From Planctomycetaceae bacterium (GTDB taxonomy: Bacteria > Planctomycetota > Planctomycetia > Pirellulales > Thermoguttaceae): 6,813 bases of DNA. Below, piece after piece: positions 6,644 through 6,813 of this stretch. Both the position numbers and the translations under genes were made by a program. Each line of letters opens with the position of its first letter. Positions within the stretch are counted from its first letter, which is position 1. Below the pieces are notes generated by a model. That model saw nothing but the letters and a program-made list of their open reading frames with translations. It searched no databases and was not told the DNA's origin. Location: assembly GCA_031283515.1 (NCBI GenBank), contig JAITBS010000360.1, forward strand, positions 1 to 6,813. Direction: 5' to 3'.

Positions 6644-6665
6644 AAAAATACCGCTTCCGGTTTTT
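6644..6665 (+). terminator. putative intrinsic terminator of the oxidoreductase gene
   Basis: ACCG (6650-6653) pairs with CGGT (6658-6661) around CTTC, followed by T through 6665. The A-rich stretch before it extends the stem with the T run. The stem is short, 79 bp past the stop codon. The symmetry would also let it work on the minus strand. Confidence 0.45.
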
Positions 6666-6690
6666 CAATGTTTCGGTACAAAAAATATAA

Positions 6691-6708
6691 TATATCAGTG
6701 GAATTTTT
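6691..6708. repeat. 18-bp direct repeat, copy 2
   Basis: Identical to 4634-4651. Here it lies 13 bases before a cluster of three hairpins, so both copies sit just to the left of a palindromic block. Confidence 0.6.
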
Positions 6709-6721
6709 GTTTTTCGATTTT

Positions 6722-6807
6722 CACCCCGACAGGGGTGTGATTTTCATAACCGCAGGTCATCGACCTGCGGACTCGTACAACGAACAATCCTCTGTCTGAA
6801 AGACAGA
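6722..6807. repeat. cluster of three tight-loop hairpins (REP-like)
   Basis: Three consecutive palindromes: CACCCC (6722-6727) with GGGGTG (6732-6737), loop GACA; CCGCAGGTC (6750-6758) with GACCTGCGG (6762-6770), 9 bp perfect with loop ATC; TCTGTCT (6791-6797) with AGACAGA (6801-6807), 7 bp perfect with loop GAA. The first two are much richer in G+C than their surroundings. The last is followed by ATTTTA at the window end, so it could act as a terminator. Their regular arrangement suggests a REP-like intergenic repeat, possibly continuing beyond the window. Confidence 0.6.
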
Positions 6808-6813
6808 ATTTTA

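Noticed and set aside
6614..6799. 61-codon ORF over the terminator and hairpin cluster
   Set aside because: It runs across the 18-bp repeat and two palindromes, with no coding character or ribosome binding site.

Overview
The window is AT-rich bacterial DNA holding two complete, divergently oriented genes, one gene remnant and several palindromic intergenic repeats. A planctomycete-like source, perhaps a host-associated or anaerobic one, is my best guess. It rests on a secreted, Tat-leader Gfo/Idh/MocA oxidoreductase with the QKP variant of the family motif, a long B12-dependent ribonucleotide reductase of the type common in that group, RHS-type sequence, and many palindromes between genes. 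No marker gene fixes the taxonomy.

Layout. Bases 3-362 (+) are the tail of an RHS/YD-repeat protein whose reading frame ends in unrelated sequence. Bases 362-613 form a near-palindrome of about 250 bp that could fold into one long hairpin. Bases 616-710 hold a second, smaller set of inverted repeats just past the end of nrdJ. Bases 712-3783 (-) are nrdJ, a class II (adenosylcobalamin) ribonucleoside-diphosphate reductase with its catalytic cysteines, TSCPD-like region and C-terminal Cys-rich ribbon intact. Upstream of nrdJ, at 4129-4144 and 4161-4176, lie two NrdR-box-like sequences separated by 16 bp, the known geometry for NrdR repressor binding. I see no gene in the long non-coding region 3784-5068. 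Its right part holds a roughly 10-bp-phased CACGAA repeat palindrome (4654-4763), then a probable promoter, a 5' hairpin and a strong Shine-Dalgarno for the next gene. Bases 5069-6565 (+) are a 498-residue exported Gfo/Idh/MocA-family oxidoreductase. Downstream are a probable terminator and three consecutive tight hairpins (6722-6807).

The two genes do not form a pathway: one makes deoxyribonucleotides in the cytoplasm, the other is probably a periplasmic or extracytoplasmic NAD(P)-dependent sugar or cyclitol oxidoreductase. The points most worth a second look are the paired NrdR boxes, the long palindrome at 362-613, and an exact 18-bp repeat (4634-4651 and 6691-6708) that flanks the oxidoreductase gene and in both places sits next to a palindromic cluster. 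I found no tRNA, rRNA, CRISPR array, transposase gene or clear riboswitch. I do not see a new multi-gene system here.
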